From the NCBI GenBank assembly GCA_029204225.1, contig CM055097.1, forward strand, positions 46,534,500-46,598,499: a stretch of DNA of 64,000 bases, read 5' to 3'. The position numbers were made by a program, and so were the translations under genes. Shown piece after piece: positions 1-10,192 of this stretch. This stretch comes from Diphasiastrum complanatum. Taxonomy: Eukaryota; Streptophyta; Lycopodiopsida; Lycopodiales; Lycopodiaceae. The notes below the pieces were generated by a model. The model was not told the origin of the DNA. It ran no database searches and saw only the letters and a list, made by a program, of their open reading frames with translations. Numbering within the stretch: position 1 is the stretch's first letter; the number at the start of each line of letters is the position of its first letter.

Positions 1-2825
1 GTGTAAGCCAAATGCTTGACAAAGGATTCAAAGTTGAGTTTGATGGTGATGCTTGCTTGATCAAAAAGGGGTGTAGTATCATTGCAAAAGGGAAAAGGCA
101 AGGGAAATTGTTCAAGCTTGATGCATGTGTTGTTGCTAACCAAGTTGGATGCATGGCAAATGAACAAATGTCAATTCAAGAGGTATGGCATAAAAGGATG
201 GGACATCTCAACTACAAGGCCTTGGAGGTAATAGCCAAAAAGGAGGTAGTAAGGGGACTTCCCAAGTCTCTTACTTGCTTGAATCATGTTTGTGAAGAAT
301 GTGCTTTGTCTAAATCACATAGATTGCCATATACTAGATCTATATCTAGATCTAAGATGCCTTTTTCTCTCTTGCATTCGGATATTCATGGTGTTACTAC
401 AATTAGCAATGGAGGTGCTAAGATGTATGTAACTTTCATTGATGATTTTAGTAGATTTTGTTGGGTTTATCTACTAAAGAGCAAGGATGAGGTGTTTGAT
501 GTGTTTGTCAAGTTCAAAGTTGCTATTGAGACTCAATTTACAACCAAAATCAAATGCTTGAGGAGCGACAATGGTGGTGAATACATTTCTAACAAATTCA
601 AAGCCTTTTGCGATGAGCATGGGATCAAGAGGGAGTACACATGTCCAAGAACACCACAACAAAATGGAGTGGCCGAGAGGAAGAATAGAACCTTGTGTGA
701 GAGTGCAAAGGCAATGAGATTGAATGCTAATCTTCCTAAACCTTTTTGGAGTGATGCTTTGTTGTGTGCAAATTTCCTATGCAATAGATGGCCAAGTGTT
801 GTATTGGAAGGAAAAACCCCTTTTGAAGCTTTGTTTGGTACGAAGCCTAATGTCAAGTTTCTAAGAACTTTTGGATGCATTTGCTACTTCAACATTACTC
901 TTGATGATAGAACTAAGGAGGATCCATCTTCAAGAAAGGGCATTTTTGTTGGTTATAGTGAAGTAAGCAAAGCATATAGGATTTATGTTCCTTCAATCAA
1001 GAAAGTGTTCACAAGTAGGGATGTCATTTTTGATGAAAGTAACATTCCAAAAGTTGTTTCAAGTGATGATGGTGTTGTTGCAACTAATGTGCTTGATGAC
1101 AATGGAGTTGATGACACATTGGATGTGGATGTTGAAGAAGCCTCTTCAAGTCAAATTCCAAGGAGAACTCCAAGGCATAAAGTGAAACCCTCAAGGCTCA
1201 CTTATGATGGCAAAGGTAAGCAAGTGGTGGATGGATCCAACTATGCTTTCCTAACTTCTTTTGATGTACCTTCATGTGTAGATGAAGCAAGGCAAGAAGA
1301 GGAATGGATCCAAGCAATGGATCTTGAGTTTGAAGCACTTATGAAGAACAACACATGGAGATTGGTGGAGCTTCCAAAGGGCAAAAGTGCAATTGGATGC
1401 AAATGGATCTTCAAGGTAAAGACAAATCAAGATGGATCTATCAACAAGTTGAAGGCAAGGTTGGTGGCTAAAGGTTATGCTCAAGAGCATGGCATTGACT
1501 ATGAGGAAACCTTTGCACCCGTGGCAAAGATGGTGAGCATAAGAGTAATCATTTCCCTTGCAACTCTTTATGGATGGGATCTTTGGCAATTAGACATTTC
1601 TAATGCTTTCTTGAATGGTGATCTTGAAGAGGAAGTCTACATGGAGCAACCCGAGAGCTATGTTTCTCATAGCAAGCCTAATCATGTGTGTTTTCTACAA
1701 AAAAGTTTGTATGGTCTTAAGCAAGCACCAAGGAGTTGGTATGCTAGGCTTAACTCTTTTCTACTTTCTCAAAACTTCACTATGAGTGAGTATGATCATT
1801 CACTTTACTTTAGAATTAGTGCTAATGATGTTACAATCCTTCTAATTTATGTGGATGACATTATTTTAAGTGGAGGGAACAAGGAAGATATAGAAGATAT
1901 CAAGAAAGCACTAAAAAAGGAATTTGAAGTGCATGATCTTGGTCTTTTGAGCTATATCTTAGGAATAGAAGTAATTAGAACTTCTCAAATCACTTTTATT
2001 TCACAAGAGAAGTATGCTATTTCTATTCTCAATAGATTTCATATGGTAGATGCAAATCCTATTGATACACCTATGGAATCACATGTAAAGCTAACTATAA
2101 GAGGTAATGAAAGATCCTTCGAGGACATTACTCTCTATAGGAAGCTAATAGGTTCTCTTATATATCTAACCATCACAAGACCTGATTTATCTTATTGTGT
2201 TGGTAGATTAAGCCAATTCATGCAAGATCCTAGCATAGAACATTGGAAACTAGGAAAGAGGATCTTGAGATACATCTCGGGAACAAAAGATTTTGGCATT
2301 GTTTATAGAGGCTCATCACCTAACTTATTTGGTTTTTCAGATTCAGATTTTGCAGGAGACCTTATGGATAGAAAATCCATAAATGCACATGCTATTTTCA
2401 TAGGTGATGGAGCTATCTCATGGATGTCGAAGAAACAAGCAACTATATCACTTTCTTCTAGTGAGGCCGAGTACAAAGCTTTGACATCATGCACAAAGGA
2501 GATGGTGTGGATCAAGAGGATGATTATGGAGCTTCATTTGCTGGATTTTTCAGAGAGTCCAATCATCTTTTGTGACAACCTTTCAGCCCAAAGTCTAGCA
2601 AGCAATCCGGTTTTCCATGCAAGGAGCAAACATATCGAGGTGGCTTACCATTTTGTGAGAGAACAAGTGTTGGCAAAAGAGATCAAGCTTGAACATGTCC
2701 CATCAAAGGAATGTGTGGCTGATATCTTTACCAAAGCATTGGGAAAGGACTTATTTTTCAAGCATAGAACAAGTCTTGGTGTACTTTCTAAATCTATGCT
2801 AAAACTAGTTGAAGAGGGAGTGTGA
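1..2825 (+). CDS. Ty1/copia pol polyprotein, 5' part outside window
   Basis: This is the integrase and reverse transcriptase/RNase H part of a copia retrotransposon polyprotein. The frame is already open at base 3, before the first ATG at 12, so gag and protease lie off the window. Counting from that ATG, a GAG-pre-integrase zinc region (H60, H65, C94, C97 area) is followed by the integrase core with D124, D186 and E222 (D-x35-E). The reverse transcriptase has D528 and YVDD at 613-616, and RNase H has D777, E818 and D855. All catalytic residues are present and about 940 codons are free of stops, unlike most copies in this window, so it is probably a recent insertion. The stop codon lies inside the 3' LTR, directly after a purine-rich tract. 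Confidence 0.93.
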   Translation, partial: VSQMLDKGFKVEFDGDACLIKKGCSIIAKGKRQGKLFKLDACVVANQVGCMANEQMSIQEVWHKRMGHLNYKALEVIAKKEVVRGLPKSLTCLNHVCEECALSKSHRLPYTRSISRSKMPFSLLHSDIHGVTTISNGGAKMYVTFIDDFSRFCWVYLLKSKDEVFDVFVKFKVAIETQFTTKIKCLRSDNGGEYISNKFKAFCDEHGIKREYTCPRTPQQNGVAERKNRTLCESAKAMRLNANLPKPFWSDALLCANFLCNRWPSVVLEGKTPFEALFGTKPNVKFLRTFGCICYFNITLDDRTKEDPSSRKGIFVGYSEVSKAYRIYVPSIKKVFTSRDVIFDESNIPKVVSSDDGVVATNVLDDNGVDDTLDVDVEEASSSQIPRRTPRHKVKPSRLTYDGKGKQVVDGSNYAFLTSFDVPSCVDEARQEEEWIQAMDLEFEALMKNNTWRLVELPKGKSAIGCKWIFKVKTNQDGSINKLKARLVAKGYAQEHGIDYEETFAPVAKMVSIRVIISLATLYGWDLWQLDISNAFLNGDLEEEVYMEQPESYVSHSKPNHVCFLQKSLYGLKQAPRSWYARLNSFLLSQNFTMSEYDHSLYFRISANDVTILLIYVDDIILSGGNKEDIEDIKKALKKEFEVHDLGLLSYILGIEVIRTSQITFISQEKYAISILNRFHMVDANPIDTPMESHVKLTIRGNERSFEDITLYRKLIGSLIYLTITRPDLSYCVGRLSQFMQDPSIEHWKLGKRILRYISGTKDFGIVYRGSSPNLFGFSDSDFAGDLMDRKSINAHAIFIGDGAISWMSKKQATISLSSSEAEYKALTSCTKEMVWIKRMIMELHLLDFSESPIIFCDNLSAQSLASNPVFHARSKHIEVAYHFVREQVLAKEIKLEHVPSKECVADIFTKALGKDLFFKHRTSLGVLSKSMLKLVEEGV

Positions 2826-3473
2826 AAAATTGTCAACTAGTAGTATTTTCCTAACTTGAGATTTTGTAGGCCTATGGCCAAATAAAAGTTAGAGATAGGT
2901 TCATACATGTATGTAGAGGCCCAAAGTATGTGTACACTACTTTTGAGGTCACATTAATTAGAGGAGGTCGAGTGTGGAGCTCTTCTATTGGCTCATAATT
3001 TGGTGCATTCCTATTTGACCAAATTTCTAGGTATATGGGTGAATCCTATTGGACCCCAATTTTAGCCTATCATAAGACAAGTGGCCAAGAGGCACTATGG
3101 CTGCTATAAATAGCCATCTCCACGAGTATGTACACATCTCATTTTCATTCTATTGAATGAATGTTATGCTCTTTGAAGGTCCATCTTCTTCTCTCTCACT
3201 TTTTTGTTCATATCTTGCATTCTAGCCACTAGAATTGTGATTTCTTTGTTGCTATGGCTTCACACGTGTGAAATGCAGGTTGTAGGCTCTGAAGTACGGA
3301 CAGGGACAGCAAGTTTCTGTTTGTGGAAGCTTATGATCAGATTTTGATGTTTAGTTGATGTTTAGTATGCTTAACATCACAATTTCTATCATTTTTTCAA
3401 TCTAGATGTGCATAACTTCCATGGCCAAGATCTTTATGAAACTTTAGCATCTTTTGGATCTGAGTTTTTCACA
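2821..3473 (+). mobile_element. 3' LTR of the copia element at the window start
   Basis: The LTR begins TGTGAAAAATTG right after the polypurine tract GAAGAGGGAG and ends TTTTTCACA, giving the expected TG..CA ends with a short terminal inverted repeat (TGTGAAAAA/TTTTTCACA). It is 653 bp long. It carries a TATA box at 3115-3122 and a perfect 14-bp palindrome TTCACACGTGTGAA at 3259-3272. The 5' LTR is outside the window, so neither age nor target duplication can be read. Its 3' flank begins AGGTT. Confidence 0.85.
3115..3122 (+). promoter_or_regulatory. LTR TATA box
   Basis: TATAAATA in the middle of the 3' LTR (GCTATAAATAGCC) is at the usual position for the LTR RNA polymerase II promoter. In a 3' LTR it would drive transcription into the flanking DNA, here towards the reversed copia leader at 3474. 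Confidence 0.6.
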
Positions 3474-4061
3474 AGGTTGCCATGTAGCAATGACTTGATT
3501 TTCTTTTTCAACCTGTTTCAATGCATAAGGCACTCCTTTGAACAACAACAAATATTTTCAAAAGAAATCCCAAAGATTTAAAACTATCTCAAAAATTCTC
3601 TTCTGGCACTTATACCAAGCAAATCAACACATAGAATCATGGAATCTTGATCAACCTATAATCTAACCTCAATCTAATGAATTTTGCCACTTCATAAATT
3701 GAAACACACTCAAATGAAGTCCAGAAACCTAACTAACTAGAGATCCAATCAAAATTAGGGTTTTGACAAAATCACAAAAAATTGACTATTCCAAATCTAC
3801 ATGCAAATGCTAAAAATTTGATATGCAATCTAATAGCCACCACTTAGGTAGATCCAATGATCAAAAAATTGGACAAATCTAGTATGTGAAATCAAAAATC
3901 AGAATTGATCAAGTTTATAGGATCTTGATCTACCAAAGATCCAATCTACAAAAGCAAAGAACTAGATTTTGGTGTAGAATCCCCTCTAGCATGCTCTAGC
4001 CTTGATATCTTCACCAAATCATTGATAGATATGATTTTCTCCTTTATAACCTGAAACACAA
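3474..4061 (-). mobile_element. Leader of a second copia family, reversed
   Basis: Read on the minus strand, this matches the untranslated leader at about 23142-23720 almost end to end, with many substitutions. Both have the PBS followed by TTGTGTTTCAG, then the same order of AT-rich phrases down to the segment with TTGCTACATGG. No coding sequence remains. It stops exactly at the end of the upstream 3' LTR, so either the copia element at the window start inserted into this older element, or the two were joined by deletion. Confidence 0.7.
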
Positions 4062-4073
4062 GCTCTGATACCA
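4062..4073 (-). other. Primer-binding site (initiator tRNA-Met type)
   Basis: On the minus strand the sequence reads TGGTATCAGAGC immediately after an LTR end (TTCACA). This is the standard plant Ty1/copia primer site, complementary to the 3' end of initiator tRNA-Met. It fixes the element's orientation (minus) and the LTR/leader boundary. Confidence 0.85.
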
Positions 4074-4400
4074 TGTGAAGGATTTCAGATCATTATGATC
4101 CAATCCACTTGAAATCTTGAGTTACAAAAGAAGATACTCTACCAATGTCACCAATGTAGAAAAATCAGCATCTACACACAAAATGAGATGCAAACTCTAA
4201 TATAACTTGATCAAACATGAATCAAATGATAAAGTACTATTGATGTCCATACAAAACTAGAAAGCTACTGTATTTCACACATGTGGATCCAAAAATATAA
4301 AATATAGAGGAAATTGTTTCCAAATAAAGACAACGAGGGGCAAACTAGTGGTGGCAAAGAGGATCTTCCTCTTAGAAAGCTAAATTTTTACCATGATTGA
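4074..4400 (-). mobile_element. 3' part of a copia 5' LTR, right end not resolved
   Basis: On the minus strand this ends ..TTCACA next to the PBS. Its last about 210 bp align with the LTR ending at 23129, including the shared phrases about TTGATCAAG, 'tagagtttgcatctcatt' and the palindrome region. The palindrome here reads CACATGTG at 4277-4284 where other LTRs have CACGTG, a change expected from methyl-CpG decay. The left end of the LTR (right end in + coordinates) could not be located, so 4400 is approximate. Confidence 0.6.
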
Positions 4401-5040
4401 TCCATGTGTAGGAAGTAATAGAAGAAATAAGAGTACTTGAGGTCAGTGCAACTGGTAGGTGACAACTAGTGGTTAGAAGAGACAAAGGGAAGATGTTTTT
4501 GTTGAATTTATCTCCTCTACTCTCCTAAATCCTGTGTTAATCTAGTTCCATTCATTGCTGCATATTTACTTGCATTGTCTCACAACTCAACAAGTAAATG
4601 AAGATGGCTGACATATCAGAGTTGACGAACTATTGGGTAGAACCAATTTGGATGACATATCGGGGAAGCCTGGCTTATTGACCTCCTCACGCTCATTCTC
4701 TGTACTGCGTAGCCAACTTGACAATGACAACAGCCGCGATCTTCTTCTTGACACACCTAGCTCTAGACTTAAGTTCATTATTGTGTTCGCCTATTGTTAC
4801 CAATAGTGCATGCACTGAGGGAACTTCTCACCACTTCCCCAGTAGTTTTTGCATTTACATTATTACAATAAATGATTTGAGAGTATAAATGTCAAACAAC
4901 TTCATTCTAAGACTTTACTTCATATTTTTGGTCATATTGATGAAATTTTTGAGCAAATTGTATTTGGTTGGACTCTTTTTCTGCATTTAAAACGAGAATG
5001 GTATAAACCAGTGTTGGACAAATATTGATAATTTGTTTTT
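4401..5040. other. Spacer, no recognisable feature
   Basis: This may include the rest of the LTR that ends at 4074. I see no gene: the short open frame on the minus strand (4587-4778) has no recognisable motif and low complexity. Confidence 0.4.
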
Positions 5041-5201
5041 TTCGGTTCTCAACCCAGTTTATACCCGGCTCTAAAGACCCTAACCGGTGGATACACTATT
5101 TCTCAAGAACTGGCTTCTATGCAAAACTGGCGGGTATGCTCTTTTGTAGGAACCGATACTGTCGAGTTCCTTTAAGCCTTGGATTGAGGTTGAGAACCGA
5201 A
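5041..5201. repeat. Short inverted-repeat element (MITE-like or hairpin)
   Basis: The left arm TTCGGTTCTCAACC (5041-5054) and the right arm GGTTGAGAACCGAA (5188-5201) are perfect 14-bp reverse complements enclosing 133 bp. The inside is GC-richer than the surroundings and has no ORF. No clear target duplication is visible, so a mobile origin is inferred from the structure only. Confidence 0.5.
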
Positions 5202-5324
5202 CCCTCATTTGGAGGGGGGTAGGCAGCTCACTTTGGTTGTGTTCGTTTTTGAATTGGCAGACTTACCTGCCACCCTTCTGCCACGAGCTTCATAACTCTT
5301 GCCTGCCAATTTCCAACCGCCCAC

Positions 5325-6005
5325 ACCCATCAATGAGCCTCGTGAGCATCCATTTTGCCTATGCCCATCATTGAGCAGAAGCATCGCAGCCTTGACTCAT
5401 GATCAGTCATTTGATTTTCAGATGAGCAGAAGCATCCCACCATCAACGAGCACGACCAGTGAGCACCATCAACGAGTACCATCTGGAGCAAAAGCAGTGC
5501 ATCAGAAATATCAGCGCACCATCTAGAGTAGAGCAGAAGCAGTGAACACCATCAATAGAAGCAATGAGCCACTAGAAAAAATGAATTTTGGGCTAGCATC
5601 ATCAGCGAGCTCCCATCAACGAGCCACTGCCATCAACAAGTTACTGTCTGTTCTGGACCTGCCACCAGTGAGCCACTTGCCATCAGCGAGCTTTGGGTTA
5701 TGGACTTTCAACCAACAAGTAGTACTTCAAGCCAAAAATAAACTTGAAAGCTTTCTTTGCTACTAGATTGTAGAAGAGATTATAGTCGTTGTACATGAAG
5801 AAGAAGACAATAGATAAGAATGTCAGTTGTTCATTCATGAGCGCCTAACTAGTAGGACCGACTCCTCAGGGACTTCTTCTTCTTCTTCTTGTTCATCATC
5901 CTCATCAACTGGCAGCATTTGAACGTTTGAACTCTGGACCTGCCATTAGCAAGCCACCTGCCATCAGCGAGTTCCTGCCATCAGCGAGTTCCTGTCTATT
6001 CTGGA
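5325..6005. repeat. Degenerate minisatellite, CATCARCGAGC-like units
   Basis: Short units resembling CATCAACGAGC or CATCAGCGAGC recur irregularly more than ten times, separated by phrases such as CACTGC, AGAAGCA and CTGCC, with a longer repeated phrase TCTGGACCTGCCA. Short open frames here simply translate the repeat. No protein family is recognisable. Confidence 0.55.
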
Positions 6006-7031
6006 GTCTCTATTGCAGTTGACAGTTCAGATTTCTATTGCAATCCTTGGTTTTATTTGAAATACCTGATTCTTCATTATCATTACCAGAGGAGTACTTT
6101 GCATTAATCATTGTCGTCTCTAAGTTATTCCTTCATTGGCTTCTCATTATAACTTGGATCAATGAGAATTCAGTTGTTAGCTTGTAAATATTGTAACACT
6201 ATTGTCGTTATTCACTCCTACCTAAGAATAGTGTGCATGCAACCTTTAGGGGCTTGTTATGATTCATTCTATAAAACCAAGTTTTCATTTTTCTAGCTTA
6301 TGTGCATTGTATTCAGGAATGGCATTGTCTATAAACATAGTGGCCTATAATTTGTATTGGAATTTAATATAACTTCTACTCATCCCAACAGTCCTTTTTC
6401 ATTCTCTCAATTTTACTTTCTCAAATGAAGTTTACAGAAAATGAACTATTTTCCAACAGTCTGCATTTTTACTCATGAATTTTTGCAGGCAAAAAAAATT
6501 CGACACTGTCATGCTAAATTGGTTTTTAGGCCATTTCAGACACTTCCAGAAAAGCGACACTGCTTCACGAAAAATGCGAAAAAGATGACACTGCATAAAT
6601 CTGCAAAAATACACAGGATTCCAAGTACAGACTATCTACATCCTCATGCTCCAATAACATCTGTTCTAATTAGTTAGTTAATCAGTTGTTAAGCGGTCTT
6701 GTAAATGTAAAACTAGAATAATACAAGATCTTCCAGTTGCTATATATGTAAATGATCGATTGAATCGAGGAGCATCATATGATCAGGCAGAGATCGATCT
6801 TGAAAGGCTGAGAGAGCTGCTAAACTCTACTTCAATACATTGCATAAATGAATTACTTGAATTAAAATGTAGAAGTATGATCAGCTATTTATACTAAGCA
6901 GAACTATTTGCATGCTCCAGAGAGTACCAGCAAGATCATGCAAGTACCCAGAAGTACATATATCTGATCTGATGGTATGACATCAGCAGATACATTTTAG
7001 GTCATGGCTAATCTGCCACTCTTGTAATTTC
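6006..7031. other. Spacer, possibly old LTR sequence
   Basis: This is AT-rich with no gene. Around 6440-6620 a short AC/GA-rich passage reads open on both strands but resembles no protein. 6680-7000 has LTR-like composition with repeated GATC words and may be the worn upstream flank of the remnant at 7032, but no TG..CA ends or PBS could be found. Confidence 0.35.
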
Positions 7032-7497
7032 TTGATTAGTTGTGAAGCACCTTTGAATCAACACCTTATTCAATTCATTGATGTTTTGGAGTCAAGTCAA
7101 GTGGAAGAGCAAGCTCAAGACCCGAGGACTCCAAGAAGAACCTTGAGTATCAAGATGGAGCCATCTAGGCTCAATCATATGGATCAAGCAAGGCAAGTTG
7201 TCTTTGGCAACATTATTTATGCACTTAATAGTTTTATTGATGTATCTTCAAGTGCACAAAATGCCTTGGAATCCATGGCTTGGCATGATGTATAGTTTTT
7301 GAAGTGTGCTACATAGACACATTTGTGAAACATCTTGTAAAGGATTCTTTAAGAGGTGGTGAAAGATCCTTCATGGACATCATTCTCTATTGGAGTCTCA
7401 AAAGTTCCTTGTTTCTAGCTAGATTTTTTAGACACTTCTAAAAGCTTTCATTCATCTATGAAGAGAGTTGTAAATAGATCAAGCTAAATCTGAGGAG
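7032..7497 (+). pseudogene. Internally deleted copia pol remnant
   Basis: An 87-codon frame resembles the linker between integrase and reverse transcriptase of the copia element at 1-2825 (PRTPRRT.., ..EPSRL.., a short FIDVSSS segment). After the stop, about 7340-7385 matches the distal RT phrase RGNERSF.DI.LY of the same family. Everything between is deleted. The remnant runs up to an LTR start at 7498, so it is the 3' end of a broken copia element. Confidence 0.65.
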
Positions 7498-8200
7498 TGT
7501 GAAGAATTGCCAAAAATTGGCAAATCTAGCTTGATAAAAAACCATGTAGTATAATGTAAATTTTGTACATAAGTGGATTCCACACATGTGAGGCCAAGAT
7601 GCCACATGGAAATCCACTCCTAATGTAGGTTAGTTCAAGTCCATAGGGTTGGTCATGTCATTTTGGTAGTGATTCATAGTTTATAGGAACCTAAATTCTA
7701 GATTTAAGGTGAAAAATTGACCAACTAGCTATCTGACAAGCATGACTCTAGGAGATAGACTAGGATTACATTTTAGGGCAATAAGAGTGAGTTAACTTCC
7801 TTATTACATGCTGGAAATCCACCTAACTTCAAGAAGGAAGTTGAATTTGCTATGTATTCCAAGCTCCCATATTGAGAAGATAGAAATTTTTTGGAGCTCA
7901 TTGGCAATCTCAAGCTAGTTCACTATGTACATTGAGTTTTTGTGATCCAAATGAAACCAAATCAATTTCTACTTGTTCATCAGCTTGAAGGCTGTACTAC
8001 AGCCTGTAGTACACACGTGTGGGCTCAGATTTCAATGTTCATCAATGGCTTTGATTGTTAATGCTCGTTGTTTGTCAAATTGCCAATCTAGATCAACTTT
8101 TCGATGACTAGTTTTTTGACAGATTGTTAAGCAAGCATCCAATTACTCTTGTGGATCTTTTGTAAATCCATTTATGGTCCTAAAGTACAGTAATTTCACA
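7498..8200 (+). mobile_element. 3' LTR of the copia remnant
   Basis: The LTR starts TGTGAAGAATTGCC after a purine-rich GAGGAG and ends TTTCACA; it is 703 bp. It is a clear homologue of the solo LTR at 38882-39566, with the same phrase order throughout, including CCTGTAGTACACACGTG. It carries the palindrome CACACGTGTG at 8012-8021. The base changes between the two copies are numerous, so these are old insertions of one family. Confidence 0.75.
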
Positions 8201-9030
8201 TGGATAGCAAGACTGCAAGTGGGTGTACTATCCCAGTTTTCATTTTCATGTTGCTAAGATCCATTTCTCTTGAATTTTTTTTTGAGTTTTATGGAGAATT
8301 GTCCATGGTAGCTACTTTGTGATGCTTTTTTGGAGGTTTTTCTTTTGTAACTCAATTCTTGTGTAGATCTAGAATTTCCATCAAGTGTACTTTTATTTTA
8401 GGGATCATTAATGATGAAATTAATGTGCATGTCGATTTTTTTCATAATTTATGGCTCTAGGCTATGTTTTTGGTCAAAAATTGCTTTTTTTTCATGGTAT
8501 TTTACTAAAAAATTAATGGTAAATAATGTATCACGATTGGGTACAATGAAATTTATATACAAAACATGTTATCCCACACATCTGGAGTCAAACTTGAAAT
8601 CCACATATTGAATTTTTATTGGTATAAGTAAATGCATAGACAAGTGGCATCATATTATTCCTTGTCCTCTGACACGTTAGTGACCATCATCATTAGGATT
8701 CCGACACGTGTCAGGAACTGAGTGAACTATCAACTAATAGGCACATGCCATGTGTCCGAATATTGAATATGTGCATACGCTTTTAATTCATGCCTCTCAT
8801 TGTGCCAAAATGCGCACTCAACCGATATGAATATGTATTTATGTAAATCATTGTTCCAAAATATAGTTCAAAAGAATTATTGTTAAAAAAAGAAACTATA
8901 AATATGAGACACCTTCCTCATTTTCACAACTCTAGTTTTGCCTTTCTACATTAGTCGTTTTATGTGATTTAGTTGTTTTTCTTACCAGTTCTAGACCACC
9001 ATTTTACTAGGTTTACAATTCCACACCGTC
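8201..9030. other. Spacer with promoter-like elements
   Basis: No gene was seen. A perfect palindromic G-box GACACGTGTC lies at 8703-8712 and a TATA box TATAAATA at 8897-8904, about 130 bp before the small ORF at 9031. The pair looks like a plant promoter or an LTR U3 region, but neither LTR ends nor a transcript can be shown. Confidence 0.35.
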
Positions 9031-9210
9031 ATGGAGAATGCGAGGATTGAGGTTTCAAGACTTCTATGTGCTATAGATTTTGAACATCAGATAGGTAGGA
9101 TCTTTACCATCTTCTGTGCCACAATAGATACACTGGCTATGGCCAGAGCTAATGCAAAAAGTGTGTCATTTGCCATGGATTATATGAATACAACACTTTT
9201 TTCCGTATAG
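9031..9210 (+). CDS. Small ORF of 59 codons, unrecognised
   Basis: This ATG is the first after the TATA box at 8897-8904. The product starts MENARIEVSRLL and has an aliphatic middle (FTIFCATIDTLAMARANA). No domain is recognised. It lies just beyond the 3' end of the decayed gene on the other strand (9290-10192). It is listed only because promoter, leader and ORF are in sensible order; it may be chance. Confidence 0.18.
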   Translation: MENARIEVSRLLCAIDFEHQIGRIFTIFCATIDTLAMARANAKSVSFAMDYMNTTLFSV

Positions 9211-9289
9211 TATAAGAGTTTCTAATTTAGATATTGCATGGATTCCATACAACTCAAAGCATCTTCTAATCTAGAAATAGCCTCCTTGG

Positions 9290-10192
9290 AAGATGAATTT
9301 GGCTTTGTGTTTCAAGCATATAATATGTGACAATACACAAGCTTTTCAATTATTTCAGCCTCAACATGGAGAGTGCAAATATGTATGTTTTGTATAGGAA
9401 TTGGCAGAACAGGTTTTCAATTTGGATCCTCTTTGTCTCTTGTTATTCTTGTATTCTTGGTCATGTCATTTGATGATTTCATACAATATAAACATGGATT
9501 TTTGGAGGTTGGTCCATGGGAAATGTTGAACATACATTTTAAAGATGTCAAATCACCAGCCAAATCCACTCTACCTTGAAGTCTCCTATTCCAGGTACAT
9601 TGAAAAGTTCCTCATCCATATGCTTTTTGATGATTCTAGGATATGTTGTTTTGCTAAACACCCATGATAGAATGTCATGATCTTCCTTTAAAACCTAAAA
9701 AATAGATAGACAAAGAATCAGTCAATTGATAATAATATCAAAACCCAAGTAGCATACAATATCAAAACTCATTAGATTTTAAAATATCATACCTCAAAGG
9801 CTACCAACCACCAAATGTCATTCTTGGACTGCACACCGAAGTTAAAATCTCCTTGATCGTTAGTCTTTTGAAGTGCTCCATTCATGAGTGTTATACTCAC
9901 TCTCTCCATTTTTTGTCCTTTCATAAGTTCTGATTCATCCAGCTTCAGTACCAAGACTATCTTACTGTCTACCTTTTTCGTGGAAATATCATAGAAATAC
10001 ATAATAAATCTTAATAACATATTCATATCGACAAACAAGTTATTTGACTGATTGTAAGACATGGATTTTTTGTCCTTTGATTGATATACTTCCTTGATAT
10101 GAAATGGAACACCTAGAATTTTTTGAATTCCTCCATTCATTGAATTGCGCTCTGATTTAATTTGAAATGGTCATGGAAAAGGAAATTTCTTA
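9290..10192 (-). pseudogene. Unrecognised multi-exon gene, copy 1 (decayed)
   Basis: Exon A (10192-9793) encodes a frame with PFHIKEVY, SNNLFVD, MKGQKMERVS and NDIWWLVAFE. A 98-bp intron (9792-9695, GAG|GTATGA..TTTTTTAG|GTT) joins it in frame to exon B, which reads VLKEDHDILSW. Exon B then continues, after a frameshift near 9590, into DLAGDLTSLKCM, a CxxC pair (NPCLYCM) and an IHICTLH..IIEKL segment near 9370-9330. The homologue at 53850-55224 has the same exons and the same splice position. I do not recognise the family. The upstream part is cut off where a truncated copia begins at 10193. Confidence 0.6.
9695..9792 (-). other. Intron of the unrecognised gene, copy 1
   Basis: A 98-bp GT..AG intron has donor GAG|GTATGATA and acceptor CTATTTTTTAG|GTTTTAAAG. 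Splicing keeps the frame (..AFE/VLKEDHD..). Copy 2 has a 116-bp intron at the same codon position (53878-53993), which supports a real intron over an artefact. Confidence 0.6.

Noticed and set aside
5299-5766. Two plus-strand frames (74-75 codons) as small secreted or Ser-rich proteins
   Set aside because: They follow the CATCARCGAGC minisatellite and have no signal peptide, domain or codon pattern beyond the repeat.
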